A stretch of 64,000 bases of DNA from CBDFKY01 sp965248995 (lineage in GTDB: Bacteria > Pseudomonadota > Alphaproteobacteria > Rickettsiales > UBA998), in NCBI GenBank assembly GCA_965248995.1, contig CBDFKY010000002.1, positions 1 to 64,000 of the forward strand, written 5' to 3'. The position numbers and the translations under genes are program-made. The notes below the pieces were generated by a model that saw only the letters and a list, made by a program, of their open reading frames with translations, was not told the origin of the DNA and did no database searches. Of the stretch, positions 9,357-18,810 are shown one piece after another. Position 1 is the stretch's first letter, and every line of letters begins with the position of its first letter.

Positions 9357-10007
9357 TCATACGTCACGCGGAAATGCATCTTCCGCCTGCAATACCGCTT
9401 TCGCCGCCATCTGCTCCGCTGCCCGTTTGGAGGCGGCGGTGGCCACACCCGGAGGGTAACCTTCCACCTGCACCCGGATCGTAAAGGCGGGCGCATGGGC
9501 GGGGCCGCTGCGTTCCACTTCGCAATATTCCGGCAGGGGCAGGCCCTGTGCCTGCGCCCATTCCTGCAGCGCCGTCTTCGCGTCTTTCGGCGGGACGTGA
9601 ACGCTGGCCATCAGCGGCGTCCAGTGGGTGACGATGAATTCGCGGGCCACTTCCAGCCCGGCGTCGAGATACAGCGCGCCGATCAGCGCTTCGCAGGCAT
9701 CCTCCAAGTTGGATATATTACCTCTTCCGCCGGTTCCCAGTTCACTGTCGGAGAGAATCATCTCCTCACCGAGCCCGATGCGCTGGGCCACGCCCGCCAG
9801 CGCCTCACCGCACACCAGCGCCGCCAGCCGCTTCGCGAGGTCGCCTTCGCGGGCGTCGGGGAAGGCGTCATACAGCATTTCGGCGATGACCAGCCCGAGG
9901 ACGCGATCCCCTAAAAATTCCAGACGCTGGTTGTTCCGTTCGCCATGCACCCCGCGGTGCGTCATCGCCAGATCATAGAGCTGCGGGCGGTGGAAGCTAT
10001 CGCGCAT
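9357..10007 (-). CDS. rnc: Ribonuclease III
   Basis: Double-stranded RNA endonuclease that processes rRNA precursors and some mRNAs. The signature NQRLEFLGDRV spans residues 26-36, with catalytic Glu30 and Asp34; the second metal cluster is Asp103 and Glu106 in LEDACEALIGALYLD. A double-stranded RNA-binding domain covers about 140-212. It begins 3 bp after the lepB stop, forming the usual lepB-rnc pair. In many bacteria era comes next; here era is 9 kb away on the other strand. Confidence 0.95.
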   Translation of the reverse strand: MRDSFHRPQLYDLAMTHRGVHGERNNQRLEFLGDRVLGLVIAEMLYDAFPDAREGDLAKRLAALVCGEALAGVAQRIGLGEEMILSDSELGTGGRGNISNLEDACEALIGALYLDAGLEVAREFIVTHWTPLMASVHVPPKDAKTALQEWAQAQGLPLPEYCEVERSGPAHAPAFTIRVQVEGYPPGVATAASKRAAEQMAAKAVLQAEDAFPRDV

Positions 10008-10010
10008 CGG

Positions 10011-10787
10011 TTAATGGATGGATTTGAAAAAACGGCCACCGCGCAGTGCCCACGGCCAGTCCCACAGTTTCCAGATACTGGTGCGGTCGTCGACTGAGAA
10101 GAAAATCAAGCGGGCGCGGCCAATGAGGTTTTCCTCCGGAATGAATCCCACTTCTTCCGTATAGCGGCTGTCCATCGAGTTATCGCGGTTGTCACCCATC
10201 ATGAAATAATGCTTCTCAGGCACGGTGTAAATCAGCGTATCGTCCTTCTCTCCGCCCTGCACGGCGTCGAGGACGCTGTGGGTCCTGCCGTTCGGCAGCG
10301 TTTCGGTGTAGCGCCGCACAGCGGTGATGCTTCCGTCCTCAAGCCGGTCGGTGAAATCGCTCTCCCGTTTCATATCCACGGGCAGGCCGTTGAGATACAC
10401 CGTTCCGCCCCTCACCTGCACCGTATCCCCCGGCAGGCCGATCACCCGCTTGATGAAATCGATGCGCGGATTGGCGGGCAGGCGGAATACCACCACGTCC
10501 CCGCGTTCGGGACGCGCCGAATTGCCGATCCTGCCTTCAAAGAGGTCGAGTCCCAGCGGAAACGAATATTTCCCGTAGCCGTACGAATATTTCGAGACGA
10601 ACACGTAATCCCCGATCAGCAGCGTGTCCTTCATGGAACCGGAGGGAATATGGAACGGTTCAAAGAAGAAACTGCGGAACACCAGCGCCAGCACGATCGC
10701 CCAGAGCATGGTCTTGATATTGTCATCCCACCCGTATTTCGAAGATTTGGCGGGTGCGGACGGGAGGCTTTCGGAGGTGTCGTTCAT
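10011..10787 (-). CDS. lepB: Signal peptidase I
   Basis: Membrane serine protease that removes signal peptides from Sec and Tat substrates. After a short cytoplasmic tail there is one transmembrane helix (MLWAIVLALVFRSFFF), then the Ser in IPSGSM (Ser51 from this start) and the general-base Lys in IDFIKRVIGLPGD (Lys113), followed by GDNRDNSMDSR. The ATG at 10787 is chosen because an upstream in-frame ATG at 10829 adds a short positively charged stretch with no family match. It is followed directly by rnc. Confidence 0.95.
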   Translation of the reverse strand: MNDTSESLPSAPAKSSKYGWDDNIKTMLWAIVLALVFRSFFFEPFHIPSGSMKDTLLIGDYVFVSKYSYGYGKYSFPLGLDLFEGRIGNSARPERGDVVVFRLPANPRIDFIKRVIGLPGDTVQVRGGTVYLNGLPVDMKRESDFTDRLEDGSITAVRRYTETLPNGRTHSVLDAVQGGEKDDTLIYTVPEKHYFMMGDNRDNSMDSRYTEEVGFIPEENLIGRARLIFFSVDDRTSIWKLWDWPWALRGGRFFKSIH

Positions 10788-10852
10788 AGGGCGCACCATA
10801 CGCCGCGGCAGGAGACTTGCCAAGCGCATATTTTTCGGCGGCCACTTGCTCC

Positions 10853-11149
10853 TTATACGGACGTATCGGTTTTTTTCTGCGGTTTCGGTGCCGGTTTGGA
10901 AGGCTCAGACTTTTCCGGGCGCAGCGCCGCGAGTTCGGTGCGGAGCGCATCGTTTTCTTCGCGCGCTTTTACCGCCATGGCTTTGACCGCCTCGAACTCC
11001 TCCCGCGTGACCAAGGAAGTCTTGCTCAGGAACGCTTCCATCTGGCGGGCGATGGCGGCTTCCATTTCCCGTTTCATGTCGAACACCATGTTGGTGGCGC
11101 CCGACATCATCCGTGCCATATCGTCGAATAATTTGGAATCTTTCTGCAT
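10853..11149 (-). CDS. ubiK: UbiK / BMFP-type accessory protein
   Basis: A 98-residue protein starting MQKDSKLFDDMARMMSGA, with a central amphipathic helix and a coiled coil (TREEFEAVKAMAVKAREEN) followed by a Lys/Pro-rich tail. This matches the BMFP (YqiC) family, which includes UbiK, a ubiquinone-biosynthesis accessory factor and membrane-fusogenic trimer. The start at 11149 is used because upstream codons lie inside xerC and lack family similarity. It lies 22 bp after xerC. The ubiquinone role is taken from the family. Confidence 0.8.
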   Translation of the reverse strand: MQKDSKLFDDMARMMSGATNMVFDMKREMEAAIARQMEAFLSKTSLVTREEFEAVKAMAVKAREENDALRTELAALRPEKSEPSKPAPKPQKKTDTSV

Positions 11150-11171
11150 AGGGCCGTATGTTAGCAGAGTT

Positions 11172-12128
11172 TTACGCCTTATGCAACGGGTGTGCCGAGC
11201 GATAGACCTTCGAGAGTTGCTGCATGTCCACCGCCGTATAACGCTGCGTGGTGGAAAGGCTCGCATGGCCGAGCAATTCCTGGATATCCCTTAAGCTCCC
11301 GCCTTCTTCCATCAGATGCGTGGCGAAGCTGTGGCGCAGCGCGTGGGCGGACGTGTGTTCCGGCAGCATACACGCCCGGCGGAGCGTGATCAGCGTACGG
11401 GCGTAGACGGCGGGCTGCAGTTTCTTCCCCCTTGCGCCGTAGAAAAGAACGGCGCCGGACGTATCATACGGGCAGAGATCCTGATACAGGGTGACGGAAG
11501 CGCGTACCTGCGGCAGGAGCGGCACTTCCCGTTCCCTGCCGCCCTTACCGATGATCCGGACGGTGTTTCCCCTTACCATCGACGCGGTCAAATTCAGCGC
11601 TTCGTGGATACGCAGGCCGGCACCGTACAACACCATCGCCAGCGCCTTGTCCCGCGCTCCCGTCCAGTCGGGAGCATAGAGGGAATCCAGCCGTGAGAGC
11701 AGCTGTTTCATTTCCTCCTGCAGGAGCGCTTTGGGGCGTACCTCGTGGCGTCTCGGCGGACGCAGGGCAAGCAGGGTGCTTAACGTGACGGGACTGCCTT
11801 CAGCAGCGTAGGTTTCCTGCAGAAAGCGGGCGAAATGCTTGACGGCGGACAGCGCCGCCGCTGTCGAATGGGCATCGAAGCCGCTGCGGTGGCGTTCCGC
11901 CAGCCAGCCGCGCCATTGCTTCGGCGTCATTTTCTCCAGTGTTTCCACGTCGATTTCTTCGCCTGTATACACGGAAAAAAACCGCAGGAAGGAGAGAACA
12001 TCGTGGCGATACGCTATGACAGTGAGCGGTGCATAGCGGTCCACGTCCCGCATCCGCACCTGCCAGGCCTGGTAATATCCGGCGAGCCGCTCAGTGAAAG
12101 GAAGAACGGGCGGCATCTGCTCCTTCAC
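11172..12128 (-). CDS. xerC: Tyrosine recombinase XerC
   Basis: A 318-residue site-specific recombinase of chromosome-dimer resolution. The N-terminal SAM-like core-binding domain covers about 10-110. Catalytic residues are Arg173 (GAGLRIHEAL), the Lys in GKGGRE, His262-x2-Arg265 (HALRHSF), His288 (LGHASLS) and nucleophile Tyr297. It overlaps the upstream DUF484 gene by ATGA, the pairing also common in gammaproteobacteria. XerD would be the close alternative, but the DUF484 neighbour favours XerC. Confidence 0.92.
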   Translation of the reverse strand: MKEQMPPVLPFTERLAGYYQAWQVRMRDVDRYAPLTVIAYRHDVLSFLRFFSVYTGEEIDVETLEKMTPKQWRGWLAERHRSGFDAHSTAAALSAVKHFARFLQETYAAEGSPVTLSTLLALRPPRRHEVRPKALLQEEMKQLLSRLDSLYAPDWTGARDKALAMVLYGAGLRIHEALNLTASMVRGNTVRIIGKGGREREVPLLPQVRASVTLYQDLCPYDTSGAVLFYGARGKKLQPAVYARTLITLRRACMLPEHTSAHALRHSFATHLMEEGGSLRDIQELLGHASLSTTQRYTAVDMQQLSKVYRSAHPLHKA

Positions 12129-12904
12129 AGCAACCCGGCCTGATCATAAAGCAACTGATCCAGCCGTATTGCGCAGGCGGCCGCTAAGAACTTGAAGGAT
12201 TCCGCTCCCTGCCCGTCCTGAAACCGTCCCGTCTCACGCACGCCCAGCGCAAGCAGGCCCATGCGGTCCGCCATCGGCAGGGAAAGGGAAAGCAACGCCA
12301 CCGAGGTCGCCAGTTCCGAGCATTCCTGAAATACGATCTCCGCCAGCCAGGGATGGTCCAAGGCGCTGTCCGCTACCATCCGCACCTGCTGGTCGGGCGA
12401 AAACAGTTCCCCGCAGCTTCCCGTTGCCAGAAACGCCAGTCCGGAATAATGCTGTTCCGGGTAGTAGCTCTCCATCACGCCGAGCACGTCGCTTTCCAGT
12501 ACCAGACGTATCACGTCCACCTGGAACAGGGAGACGAAATCAAGGCAGATACATTCCAGGAACTGCTCCAGGGTGCGCGCTTTCATCAGGCTTAAGGCCG
12601 CCTGATGCACGCTGGCCTGCAGGGAATGGCGGGCATGGTTGCCGTGCACCACGCTGCTGACCGACTGTTCCGCTTCCTTTACTCTCGCTTTGAGCGCCGC
12701 AATCGCGTAATGCTGAAAATCCAGGATCGTTTCGCCGCGCTGCGCCTCTGGTATTTCCAGCCATTGCACTATTTCGGGATGCTCCCGCAGGAATGCCGGG
12801 TGCGTGCGCAGGTATGCCAGCACGTCCTGCGCGTGAATCTGGGAGGGGGATGGAAGGACCGGTTTCATCTCCCCAACCTTGCCGCCAAGCGCTTCCTCAT
12901 GCAA
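12125..12904 (-). CDS. DUF484 family protein
   Basis: A 259-residue protein of the DUF484 family, which has a GAF-like fold. The N-terminal region (VLAYLRTHPAFLREHPEIV) is the typical DUF484 opening, followed by a coiled coil and a GAF-like C-terminal half ending near SFKFLAAACAIRLDQLLY. Its molecular role is unknown. It overlaps xerC by 4 bp. The first ATG has no clear ribosome site; an internal ATG at 12868 (MKPVLPSPS) is an equally plausible start. Confidence 0.85.
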   Translation of the reverse strand: MHEEALGGKVGEMKPVLPSPSQIHAQDVLAYLRTHPAFLREHPEIVQWLEIPEAQRGETILDFQHYAIAALKARVKEAEQSVSSVVHGNHARHSLQASVHQAALSLMKARTLEQFLECICLDFVSLFQVDVIRLVLESDVLGVMESYYPEQHYSGLAFLATGSCGELFSPDQQVRMVADSALDHPWLAEIVFQECSELATSVALLSLSLPMADRMGLLALGVRETGRFQDGQGAESFKFLAAACAIRLDQLLYDQAGLL

Positions 12905-12926
12905 GGGAAAAGGATAAACGCAGGGC

Positions 12927-13580
12927 TTACGCGATCGTCTGGCCCGTTGCCGCCCAATCCTTGACGAACGCGGCGACGCCTTTGTCGGTCAGCGGATGGT
13001 CGAGCAGCTGGCGGATCACCTTGTAGGGAATGGTGGCCACATGCGCGCCCATTTTCGCGGATTCCACGACATGCAGCGGGTTTCGCACGCTGGCGACCAG
13101 CACTTCGGTCTCAAAGTCGTAATTGTTGTAAATCGTACAGATTTCCTCGATAAGGCCGAGGCCGTCCATACTGATGTCGTCCAGCCTTCCCACGAACGGA
13201 GAGACGAACGCCGCGCCCGCTTTCGCCGCCAGCAATGCCTGAGAGGCCGAAAAGCAGAGCGTCACGTTGACCATCCGCCCCTGCCCGGCGAAATACCGGC
13301 AGGCTTTCAGGCCGTCCCACGTCATCGGTACTTTGATCGCGATGTTTTCCGCGACGTTGGCCAGCACACTGCCTTCGCGCTTCATGCCTTCGAAGTCGGT
13401 CGCCGCCACTTCGCCGCTGATCGGGCCGTCAACCAGCCGGGCGATTTCCTTGAGCACTTCCAGAATGTTACGCCCCGACTGCTTGATCAGCGTCGGGTTG
13501 GTGGTCACCCCGTCCAGCAGGCCCGTGGCGTGTACCTCGGCGATTTCTTCCATGTTGGCGGTGTCGATAAAAAATTTCAT
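12927..13580 (-). CDS. Small transaldolase / fructose-6-phosphate aldolase
   Basis: A 217-residue TIM-barrel aldolase of the short transaldolase (MipB/TalC) type. It begins MKFFIDTANMEEI, has the DGVTTNPTLI motif, and carries the Schiff-base lysine in NIAIKVPMTWDGL. It would transfer dihydroxyacetone units in the non-oxidative pentose phosphate pathway, or cleave fructose 6-phosphate; sequence alone does not separate the two. It follows atpC after 11 bp, so it may be expressed with the ATP synthase genes. Confidence 0.9.
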   Translation of the reverse strand: MKFFIDTANMEEIAEVHATGLLDGVTTNPTLIKQSGRNILEVLKEIARLVDGPISGEVAATDFEGMKREGSVLANVAENIAIKVPMTWDGLKACRYFAGQGRMVNVTLCFSASQALLAAKAGAAFVSPFVGRLDDISMDGLGLIEEICTIYNNYDFETEVLVASVRNPLHVVESAKMGAHVATIPYKVIRQLLDHPLTDKGVAAFVKDWAATGQTIA

Positions 13581-13591
13581 ACCTGTGATCC

Positions 13592-13993
13592 TTACGCTAT
13601 CAGTAACAGTTTCGTTTCCGCTTCCATGATATGGCGCTCAAGCGAGGCACGTTTGATCTCACCCTCGGTTTTGGGAAGCGCCTCACGCAGTCCCGCCAGT
13701 TCCTGTTTGATCGCGGCCTTATCCAGCGAGGAGAGCGGTTGCAGGGATTCGGCCAGCACGATGCATTGGTTGTTAGACACGTTCGCATAGCCGCCGCCGA
13801 CGAAATACCGCTCGATCTTCGTCTCCGACAGATACACCTCCAGCTTGCCGGGGCGGATCATGGAGACGAACGGCGCATGGTGGGCCATCACGCCGAAATC
13901 CCCCAGTTCTCCCGGCACCACCACCATATGGACCGGTTCCGAAAGGATGCGGGCTTCGGGGGTGACCAGTTCCAGATGCAGCGAATCCGTCAT
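13592..13993 (-). CDS. atpC: ATP synthase F1 epsilon subunit
   Basis: A 133-residue epsilon subunit: a beta-sandwich (LELVTPEARILSE, GDFGVMAHHAPFVSMIRPG) followed by a two-helix C-terminal domain. It is the rotor component that links gamma to the c-ring and can inhibit ATP hydrolysis. It starts 4 bp after atpD and is the last F1 gene. Confidence 0.95.
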   Translation of the reverse strand: MTDSLHLELVTPEARILSEPVHMVVVPGELGDFGVMAHHAPFVSMIRPGKLEVYLSETKIERYFVGGGYANVSNNQCIVLAESLQPLSSLDKAAIKQELAGLREALPKTEGEIKRASLERHIMEAETKLLLIA

Positions 13994-13997
13994 CCCT

Positions 13998-15437
13998 TTA
14001 AGCCGCCTTCGCTATCTTGTTGGCTTTTTCAATGGCTTCATCCATACCGCCCACCATATAGAATGCGGATTCAGGCAGGTGGTCGTATTCACCGGCGATG
14101 ATCGCCTTGAAACCGGCGATGGTGTCACTGAGCGACACCAGTTTACCGGGAGAGCCGGTGAAGACTTCCGCCACATGGAACGGCTGCGAGAGGAAACGCT
14201 GCACTTTGCGGGCCCGAGCCACCGTCAGCTTGTCTTCTTCGGAAAGCTCGTCCATGCCGAGAATGGCGATGATATCCTGCAGGGATTTGTAGGTCTGCAG
14301 GATTTTCTGTACGCCGCGCGCCACGTCGTAATGCTCTTCCCCGATGATGCGAGGGTCGAGAATGCGGGAAGTGGAATCGAGCGGATCGACCGCCGGGTAG
14401 ATACCGAGTTCCGCGATCTGGCGCGATAACACCGTGGTGGCGTCCAGATGCGCGAAGGTCGTCGCCGGCGCCGGATCGGTCAAGTCATCCGCCGGGACGT
14501 AGACGGCCTGAATGGAAGTGATGGAACCTTTCGTAGTGGAGGTGATGCGTTCCTGCAACGCCGCCATGTCGGTGGCCAGCGTCGGCTGGTAGCCTACCGC
14601 GGACGGGATACGGCCGAGCAGGGCCGAGACTTCCGCGCCGGCCTGCGTGAAACGGAACACGTTGTCCATGAAGAACAGCACGTCCTGATTTTCCTGGTCC
14701 CGGAAATATTCCGCCATGGTCAGGCCGGTCAGCGCCACCCGCGCCCGTGCGCCCGGGGGCTCGTTCATCTGGCCGTAGACCAGCGCCACTTTAGAAGCCT
14801 TGATGTCTTCCAGGTTGATGACGTTCGATTCGATCATTTCATGATACAGGTCGTTCCCCTCACGGGTACGCTCGCCCACCCCGGCAAATACCGACACGCC
14901 GCCATGCGCTTTCGCGATATTGTTGATCAATTCCATGATGAGGACGGTTTTGCCCACCCCGGCACCGCCGAACAGGCCGATCTTGCCGCCTTTCACGTAC
15001 GGCGCCAGCAGGTCGATCACCTTGATGCCGGTCACCAGGATTTCCGCATCGGTCGCCTGTTCCATGAAGCTCGGCGCTTTGGCATGGATGCCCGCCGTGC
15101 GGGTGGCGCCGCACGCGCCGCGTTCGTCGATCTCCTCGCCGATCACGTTGAAAATCCGCCCGAGCGTTTCCGGCCCTACAGGGACGGTGATCGGCGCACC
15201 GGTATCCACCGCTACCGCGCCGCGCGTCAGGCCTTCCGTCGCATCCATGGCGATGGTGCGTACTTCGCCTTCGCCCAGATGCTGGGAGACTTCCAGCACG
15301 AGACGGCGTCCTTCCAGGTTGATTTCAAGCGCATTGAGAATGGGCGGTAACTCCCCCTCGAACCGAACGTCGACGACGGCCGAGATGACCTGCGTCACGA
15401 CTCCCTGCGATTGCTTGACTGTTTTCTTTGGCGGCAT
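13998..15437 (-). CDS. atpD: ATP synthase F1 beta subunit
   Basis: The catalytic subunit of F1, 479 residues. It has the Walker A motif GGAGVGKT, the catalytic region GERTREGNDLYHEM with the key glutamate, ALVYGQMNEPPGAR and the DELSEEDK C-terminal motif. The start at 15437 (MPPKKTVKQSQG) has AAGGAATA upstream; the longer open frame to 15530 overlaps atpG and is probably not coding. Its N-terminal Lys/Gln extension is short. Confidence 0.97.
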   Translation of the reverse strand: MPPKKTVKQSQGVVTQVISAVVDVRFEGELPPILNALEINLEGRRLVLEVSQHLGEGEVRTIAMDATEGLTRGAVAVDTGAPITVPVGPETLGRIFNVIGEEIDERGACGATRTAGIHAKAPSFMEQATDAEILVTGIKVIDLLAPYVKGGKIGLFGGAGVGKTVLIMELINNIAKAHGGVSVFAGVGERTREGNDLYHEMIESNVINLEDIKASKVALVYGQMNEPPGARARVALTGLTMAEYFRDQENQDVLFFMDNVFRFTQAGAEVSALLGRIPSAVGYQPTLATDMAALQERITSTTKGSITSIQAVYVPADDLTDPAPATTFAHLDATTVLSRQIAELGIYPAVDPLDSTSRILDPRIIGEEHYDVARGVQKILQTYKSLQDIIAILGMDELSEEDKLTVARARKVQRFLSQPFHVAEVFTGSPGKLVSLSDTIAGFKAIIAGEYDHLPESAFYMVGGMDEAIEKANKIAKAA

Positions 15438-15498
15438 ATGTGTATTCCTTTTATTATCCTGCGATGAGTGGGTCGTCGAAGTCCGAGGCGCTACAGCG

Positions 15499-16386
15499 CT
15501 AGACCGCCTCCGCCCCGGAGATGATTTCAATCAGTTCCTTGGTGATGGCTGCCTGGCGGGAGCGGTTATATTGCAATGTCAGCCGTTTGATCATGTCACC
15601 GGCGTTGCGGGTGGCGTTATCCATCGCCGTCATGCGGGCGCCCTGTTCGCTGGCGGCGTTTTCCAGCAGTGCGCGGAAAATCTGGATGGCGAAGTTGCGC
15701 GGCACCAGGTCGGCGAGGATATCGTCCTCCCGCGGCTCGAATTCATAGACTGCGGAGGCGCGGCCCAGCATATCCTCCAACGGGTCGTGGTTGACTTCCA
15801 TCGGCATGACCTGCTGCATGGTCACGGTCTGCGAAATGGCGGATTTGAAATGGTTGTAGACGATGTGAGCGACATCGATATCGTACTGCTCGATCACTTC
15901 CTGCACCGCTTCGGAAATCGTGTCGGCGATGGTGAATTCGGGACGGTTGCGGTACAGTTCCCGCATGCTGCCGACGATGATGTCCTTATACGCCCATTCC
16001 AGCTGTTCGTACCCTTTCTTGCCGACGCAGAACAGGAACACCTGCTTGCCCTGCGACCGCAGCGCGCCGATGCGCTGGCGTGTCTCCCGCACGATGGAGG
16101 AATTGAACCCGCCGCAGAGTCCGCGGTCCGCGGTCGCCACGATGATCAGATGGTTTTCCTGCCTGCCCGTACCGACCAGCAGCCGCGGCAGTGCGGCGCT
16201 GCCTTCCAGGTTTTCGGTGACCGACTGCAGGACCTGTTCCATCGCCTCAGCATACGGACGGGCCGCCTCCGCCTGCTCTTTCGCGCGCCGCAGTTTCGCC
16301 GCCGCCACCATTTTCATGGCTTTGGTGATCTTCTGCGTGTTCTTCACGCTGCGGATGCGGAGTTTGAGGTCCTTTAAGGTCGCCAT
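15499..16386 (-). CDS. atpG: ATP synthase F1 gamma subunit
   Basis: A 295-residue central stalk subunit. It has the conserved N-terminal coiled coil (RIRSVKNTQKITKAMKMVAA), a Rossmann-like middle domain (DRGLCGGFN) and the C-terminal helix with MDNATRNAGDMI and YNRSRQAAITKELIEI. It rotates inside the alpha3-beta3 ring and couples it to proton flow. The order alpha-gamma-beta is normal. Confidence 0.97.
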   Translation of the reverse strand: MATLKDLKLRIRSVKNTQKITKAMKMVAAAKLRRAKEQAEAARPYAEAMEQVLQSVTENLEGSAALPRLLVGTGRQENHLIIVATADRGLCGGFNSSIVRETRQRIGALRSQGKQVFLFCVGKKGYEQLEWAYKDIIVGSMRELYRNRPEFTIADTISEAVQEVIEQYDIDVAHIVYNHFKSAISQTVTMQQVMPMEVNHDPLEDMLGRASAVYEFEPREDDILADLVPRNFAIQIFRALLENAASEQGARMTAMDNATRNAGDMIKRLTLQYNRSRQAAITKELIEIISGAEAV

Positions 16387-16402
16387 GGCCGGATTATCTA
16401 CT

Positions 16403-17935
16403 CTATTTCATCAGTTTCAGCACATCTTCGATGGCCGCTTTCAGTTTCGCTTCCGTCGCGTCGTCCAGTTTCTGGGTCGTGCGGATGGAGGTGAGGATCT
16501 CGCCCTGCGTCGTGCGCAGATCGCGGAGCAAGGTCTGCTCGAATTTACTGACCTGTGCGACGGTCAAGACATCGAGATACCCCCTCACCCCGGCATAAAT
16601 CACGCAGACCTGCTCTTCTACCAGCAGCGGCGCATATTGAGGCTGTTTCAGCAGTTCCGTCAGGCGCTGGCCACGCGAGAGCAGTTTCTGCGTCGCGGCG
16701 TCGAGGTCGGAGCCGAACTGGGCGAAGGCTTCCATCTCGCGGTATTGCGCGAGTTCCAGCTTGATGCTGCCCGCCACCTGCTTCATCGCCTTGATCTGCG
16801 CGGCGGAACCTACCCGGCTGACCGAGAGGCCTACGTTCACTGCGGGGCGTACGCCTTTATAGAACAGTTCCGTCTCTAAGAAAATCTGGCCGTCAGTGAT
16901 CGAAATCACGTTGGTCGGGATATAGGCGGACACGTCCCCGCCCTGCGTTTCGATCAGCGGCAGCGCGGTGAGCGAACCGGCTCCCTTGTCATCCGACATT
17001 TTGGCGGCCCGCTCCAGCAGGCGGGAATGGATATAGAACACGTCCCCCGGGTAGGCTTCACGGCCGGGAGGACGGCGCAGCAGGAGCGACATCTGGCGGT
17101 AGGCCACCGCCTGTTTGGAGAGGTCGTCATAGACGATGGTCGCGTGCATGGCGTTGTCACGGAAATACTCGCCGATGGCGCAGCCCGTGTACGGTGCGAG
17201 GAACTGCAGCGGCGCGGGATCGGACGCGGTGGCGGCAACCACCACCGTATAGGCCATCGCCCCGGCTTCGGTCAGCGTCTTGACGACCTGGGCGACGGTG
17301 GAGCGTTTCTGGCCGATCGCCACATAGATGCAGAACATCTTGCCGGTGTCGTCTTTCGCGGCGTCGTTCGGTTTTTTCTGGTTGAGGATGGTGTCGATGG
17401 CGATGGCCGTCTTGCCGGTCTGGCGGTCGCCGATGATCAGTTCCCGCTGGCCTCTACCGATCGGGATCAGCGCGTCGATCGACTTGATGCCCGTCTGCAC
17501 CGGCTCATGCACGGATTTGCGGTAGACGATGCCGGGGGCTTTCACTTCGACGCGGCTGCGGGTTTCGGAAGCAATGGGTCCCTTTCCGTCGATCGGGTTG
17601 CCGAGCGCGTCCACGACGCGGCCGAGCAGGCCTTTGCCCACCGGCACGTCGACGATGGTATCGGTACGGCGTACCGTCTCGCCTTCGCGCACGTCGCGGT
17701 CGTCCCCGAACAGCACCACGCCCACCGTTTCATGCTCTAGATTCAGCGCCATGCCTTTCATGCCGCTGGTGAATTCCACCATCTCGCCAGCCTTGACGTT
17801 ATCCAGTCCGTAAATGGTCGCCACCCCGTCCCGCACGGAAATCACCTGTCCCACTTCGGCCAGGTCGGCATGGTCGGCGAGTCCGGCGATCTGCTGCTTC
17901 AGGATGTCTGATAACTCGGATGGGCGAATGTCCAT
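16403..17935 (-). CDS. atpA: ATP synthase F1 alpha subunit
   Basis: A 510-residue non-catalytic nucleotide-binding subunit. It has the Walker A motif GDRQTGKTAIAIDT, the beta-barrel N-terminus with SVRDGVATIYGLDNV, the PGREAYPGD motif and the ISVTDGQ-like ISITDGQIFLETELF region with the VGLSVSRVGSAAQ arginine finger. It is preceded by atpH and followed by atpG. Confidence 0.97.
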   Translation of the reverse strand: MDIRPSELSDILKQQIAGLADHADLAEVGQVISVRDGVATIYGLDNVKAGEMVEFTSGMKGMALNLEHETVGVVLFGDDRDVREGETVRRTDTIVDVPVGKGLLGRVVDALGNPIDGKGPIASETRSRVEVKAPGIVYRKSVHEPVQTGIKSIDALIPIGRGQRELIIGDRQTGKTAIAIDTILNQKKPNDAAKDDTGKMFCIYVAIGQKRSTVAQVVKTLTEAGAMAYTVVVAATASDPAPLQFLAPYTGCAIGEYFRDNAMHATIVYDDLSKQAVAYRQMSLLLRRPPGREAYPGDVFYIHSRLLERAAKMSDDKGAGSLTALPLIETQGGDVSAYIPTNVISITDGQIFLETELFYKGVRPAVNVGLSVSRVGSAAQIKAMKQVAGSIKLELAQYREMEAFAQFGSDLDAATQKLLSRGQRLTELLKQPQYAPLLVEEQVCVIYAGVRGYLDVLTVAQVSKFEQTLLRDLRTTQGEILTSIRTTQKLDDATEAKLKAAIEDVLKLMK

Positions 17936-17997
17936 AATACGTATTCTCTTTAAAATTTACTTCGTTATTTACCAGTCTTATCTTCTTCGTTCCGCAC

Positions 17998-18567
17998 TCA
18001 GGCCGCGGAAATAATGCTGTCCAGCCGTTCCGCCGCTTTGGCGAGTTTGCCCGCCACCGTCGCATCCAGTTCCCTGGAGCCCACCCGGATCTTGATTCCT
18101 CCGAGCAAACGGCTGTCCACTGCCGGTTTTATCATGACCGTTTTGCCGAACGCGGAAGCCAGCGCCGACGCGATCGCTTTCGAATCCTTGGCGGAAAGGG
18201 CTTTTGCGGTCGTGATGTCCGCCTCCACCTCACCGCGTAGAGAGCGACAGATGCTCGCATACGCTTCGCTTACAGCGGTCAGTAAGGCCAGACGGTGATG
18301 TGCGGCCATCACCTTCAGAAAGCGCACCAGCGGCGCGGATAATCCCGATGATTGCGCGATCAGGTCGATCGCCTTTATCTTTTCATTCACTCCCAGCAGC
18401 GGGCTTTCACACACCGTGCGAAACGGCGGGGATTCGACCATGCAATTCACGACCGCCTGCAATTCCTGTTCCGTCATGTCCGGATCCGCGTTCTGCGCCA
18501 CGACCACATCGAATAATGCTTTCGCATAACGCTTGGCAATGTGGTGCGCGGCTGGGGTACCAGTCAT
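17998..18567 (-). CDS. atpH: ATP synthase F1 delta subunit
   Basis: A 189-residue delta (OSCP-like) subunit that ties the alpha3-beta3 head to the peripheral stalk. The N-terminal six-helix domain opens AKRYAKALFDV; the C-terminal domain contains the GGIKIRVGSRELDATVAGKL signature. It is the first gene of the operon, with a matching sigma70-type promoter at 18626-18654. F0 genes (a, b, c) are not in the window, as is usual in alphaproteobacteria where F0 and F1 are at separate loci. Confidence 0.96.
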   Translation of the reverse strand: MTGTPAAHHIAKRYAKALFDVVVAQNADPDMTEQELQAVVNCMVESPPFRTVCESPLLGVNEKIKAIDLIAQSSGLSAPLVRFLKVMAAHHRLALLTAVSEAYASICRSLRGEVEADITTAKALSAKDSKAIASALASAFGKTVMIKPAVDSRLLGGIKIRVGSRELDATVAGKLAKAAERLDSIISAA

Positions 18568-18625
18568 GAATTAACAATCTCTATACATATCAACAGGGTG
18601 GAAGGAATCAGGTGAATTGGCGGGA

Positions 18626-18654
18626 AATGTAGCGAAACCGGGCAGGCAGTTCAA
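18626..18654 (-). promoter_or_regulatory. Probable promoter of the ATP synthase operon
   Basis: On the minus strand TTGAAC is followed by exactly 17 bp and TACATT, 59 bp upstream of the atpH start. This fits the alphaproteobacterial housekeeping promoter pattern (strong -35, weaker -10). Confidence 0.65.
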
Positions 18655-18785
18655 GCAATTTCTGTGTCTTTCTTTTTTACGTTATTTAATCATTTGTTGG
18701 AATTTTTTACAAAATCATACAATTTATATATCTGCTCAATGTATTGAATGAGTAAAAATCCGAGCATGGAATATTCAGCAAAAAA

Positions 18786-18810
18786 AACACTCTCAGTATT
18801 TGAGAGTGTT
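18786..18810 (-). terminator. Intrinsic terminator overlapping the end of a small gene
   Basis: A perfect 10-bp stem (AACACTCTCA / TGAGAGTGTT) with a 5-base loop is followed on the minus strand by a T run (18781-18787). The stop codon of the small gene at 18793-19008 lies inside the hairpin. Confidence 0.85.
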